From an uncultured Bacilli bacterium (GTDB taxonomy: Bacteria > Bacillota_I > Bacilli_A > RF39 > UBA660), in the NCBI GenBank assembly GCA_947599755.1, contig CANQFO010000028.1:1-12884 (forward strand): DNA of 12,884 nt, given 5' to 3'. This document shows positions 12,403 through 12,884 of the stretch, in pieces. Each line of letters starts with the position of its first letter. The stretch's first letter is position 1. Made by a program: the position numbers and the translations under genes. Below the pieces are notes generated by a model. It was not told where the DNA came from. It did not search any database and worked only from the letters and a program-made list of their open reading frames with translations.

Positions 12403-12884
12403 ATAATTTCCTCGTTTTCCTCCTTCTCCTCATTTTTCTCTTTTTGCTCTTCTTTATGATTTTTAAACTTGTTTCCTGCAATAGCTCCAGAAACTCCTGC
12501 TACGGCACCAATAAATCCTGGTGCAATATAATCTTTTACAATATTAGAATCTCTATTTATTCCAGTATTAGGTATTGCTTCATATTCATTCATCGGAACT
12601 TCTGTAGTTGGAGTAACTACTGGCGTCGGCGTTGGTGCTGGCGTTGGTGTTGGTGTTGGAGTTGGTGTCGGCGTTGGCGTCGACGTTGGTGTCGGCGTTG
12701 GTGTTGGCGTTGCCGTCGTTGACGTTGTCCTTGGAGTTGTAATTGTTGTTGCTTTTGGCATTGATGTTGGTGTAGACGTTGGTGTTGATGTCGATGTTGG
12801 AGTTGGAGTTGGCGTTGGTGCTGGCGTTGGTGTTGGCGGTGATTGGCGGTATGTACAAAGGTGAAGAAGGAGGGACTTTTTGGA
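12399..12884 (-). CDS. Thr-Pro-rich surface protein with IPNTG sorting-like signal (5' partial)
   Basis: The C-terminal 161 residues of a larger protein whose start is beyond the right edge. Residues ~16-90 are (Thr-Pro) repeats with Ala and Ser variants, a stiff extended stalk typical of proteins that hold a domain away from the wall. IPNTG (104-108) resembles an LPxTG-type sortase motif; 11 residues later comes a Gly/Ala-rich membrane helix (about 120-137, IAPGFIGAVAGVSGAIAG), then NKFKNHK and a charged tail (to 161). This is a plausible cell-wall sorting signal and an obvious substrate candidate for the adjacent sortase, although the tail is longer than usual. It ends in TGA overlapping DUF4176. 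The first 15 residues (Leu/Cys/Arg-containing) look unlike a stalk, so the true frame upstream of about 12840 is doubtful (possible frameshift). Confidence 0.78.
   Translation of the reverse strand, partial: SKKSLLLHLCTYRQSPPTPTPAPTPTPTPTSTSTPTSTPTSMPKATTITTPRTTSTTATPTPTPTPTSTPTPTPTPTPTPTPAPTPTPVVTPTTEVPMNEYEAIPNTGINRDSNIVKDYIAPGFIGAVAGVSGAIAGNKFKNHKEEQKEKNEEKEENEEII
12621..12713 (-). repeat. hexanucleotide Thr-Pro repeat block A
   Basis: Tandem 6-base units, plus-strand TGGNGT, encode Thr-Pro on the minus strand. Proline is almost always CCA while the third base of the Thr codon varies, so the array is old or under protein-level selection rather than freshly expanded. It is clearly more GC-rich than its surroundings. 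Copy changes would keep the frame. Confidence 0.85.
12765..12840 (-). repeat. hexanucleotide Thr-Pro/Thr-Ser repeat block B
   Basis: A second run of the same 6-base unit with some Pro-to-Ser changes (TGA for TGG on the plus strand), separated from block A by about 50 bases that encode a repeat-free Thr-rich spacer. It ends abruptly at the sequence where the reading frame becomes doubtful. Confidence 0.75.

Noticed and set aside
12372..12722. Plus-strand and alternative-frame open readings across the repeat (Trp/Arg-rich, or Asn/Thr/Ala-rich)
   Set aside because: They are frame shadows of the Thr-Pro repeat, lack ribosome sites, and have compositions unlike real proteins.
12599..12840. CRISPR-like or other non-coding tandem array
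   Set aside because: The units are 6 bases with no spacers and encode Thr-Pro in the frame that ends at a proper stop overlapping DUF4176; this is a coding repeat.
12851..12884. Plus-strand start ATG reading MYKGEEGGTFW, and an AAGGAGGG-like site at the right edge
   Set aside because: No ribosome site precedes the ATG, only 11 codons are visible, and the GGAGG arises from a minus-strand Pro/Ser-coding stretch; undecidable without more sequence.

Overview
The window reads as chromosomal DNA of a very AT-rich, low-GC Gram-positive bacterium (Bacillota, Bacilli-like, possibly an uncultured gut lineage near the Tenericutes). The evidence is a PolC-type replicative polymerase, AGGAGG-type ribosome sites, sigma-A-like promoters, a class B-type sortase and ESX/WXG100-type small proteins. 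The code looks standard: tryptophans are TGG, and TGA acts as a stop in a 4-base ATGA overlap near position 12400, so the mycoplasma code is not in use. Naming a species is not possible from this sequence alone.

Region 1 (1-6408, housekeeping). On the minus strand lies most of polC (its 3' end is off the left edge). It is preceded by an unrecognised 278-residue gene 15 bases upstream, and by a separately terminated gene for a 296-residue tail-anchored membrane protein. A plus-strand ferredoxin gene diverges from the latter and converges on the minus-strand rluB gene (23S rRNA pseudouridine synthase).

Region 2 (6409-8690, possible sporulation control). A plus-strand gene encodes a 92-residue Tyr/Pro/Gly-rich protein behind a sequence that fits a late mother-cell (sigma-K type) promoter. 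It converges on a minus-strand six-helix-type membrane histidine kinase with sporulation-kinase-like motifs. Upstream of the kinase, two perfect Spo0A-box sequences (TGTCGAA) repeat exactly 10 bases apart over the expected -35 region. Behind it is a small membrane-anchored protein that looks like a glucose-type PTS EIIB domain but has lost the phosphorylated cysteine.

Region 3 (8690-12884, cell-surface/secretion locus, all minus strand). In order of transcription: a Thr-Pro-rich protein with an IPNTG sorting-like signal (5' end off the right edge), a DUF4176 protein translationally coupled to it, a class B-like sortase that seems to lack the usual catalytic arginine, a terminator, then a strong promoter driving three ESX-sized helical proteins and a 426-residue protein. 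The last has an ESX/LXG-like helical head, a disordered stalk, a Gly/Ala-rich membrane helix and an acidic tail. A 14-bp hairpin sits between the small genes and this last gene, and a strong terminator ends the unit. DUF4176 and WXG100-like proteins are typical companions of type VIIb secretion, but no EssC ATPase is visible here, so the locus is best called a T7SS-associated surface module. It is the most novel-looking part of the window. No gene-free stretch exceeds 300 bases, and no tRNA, rRNA, CRISPR array or insertion sequence was seen.
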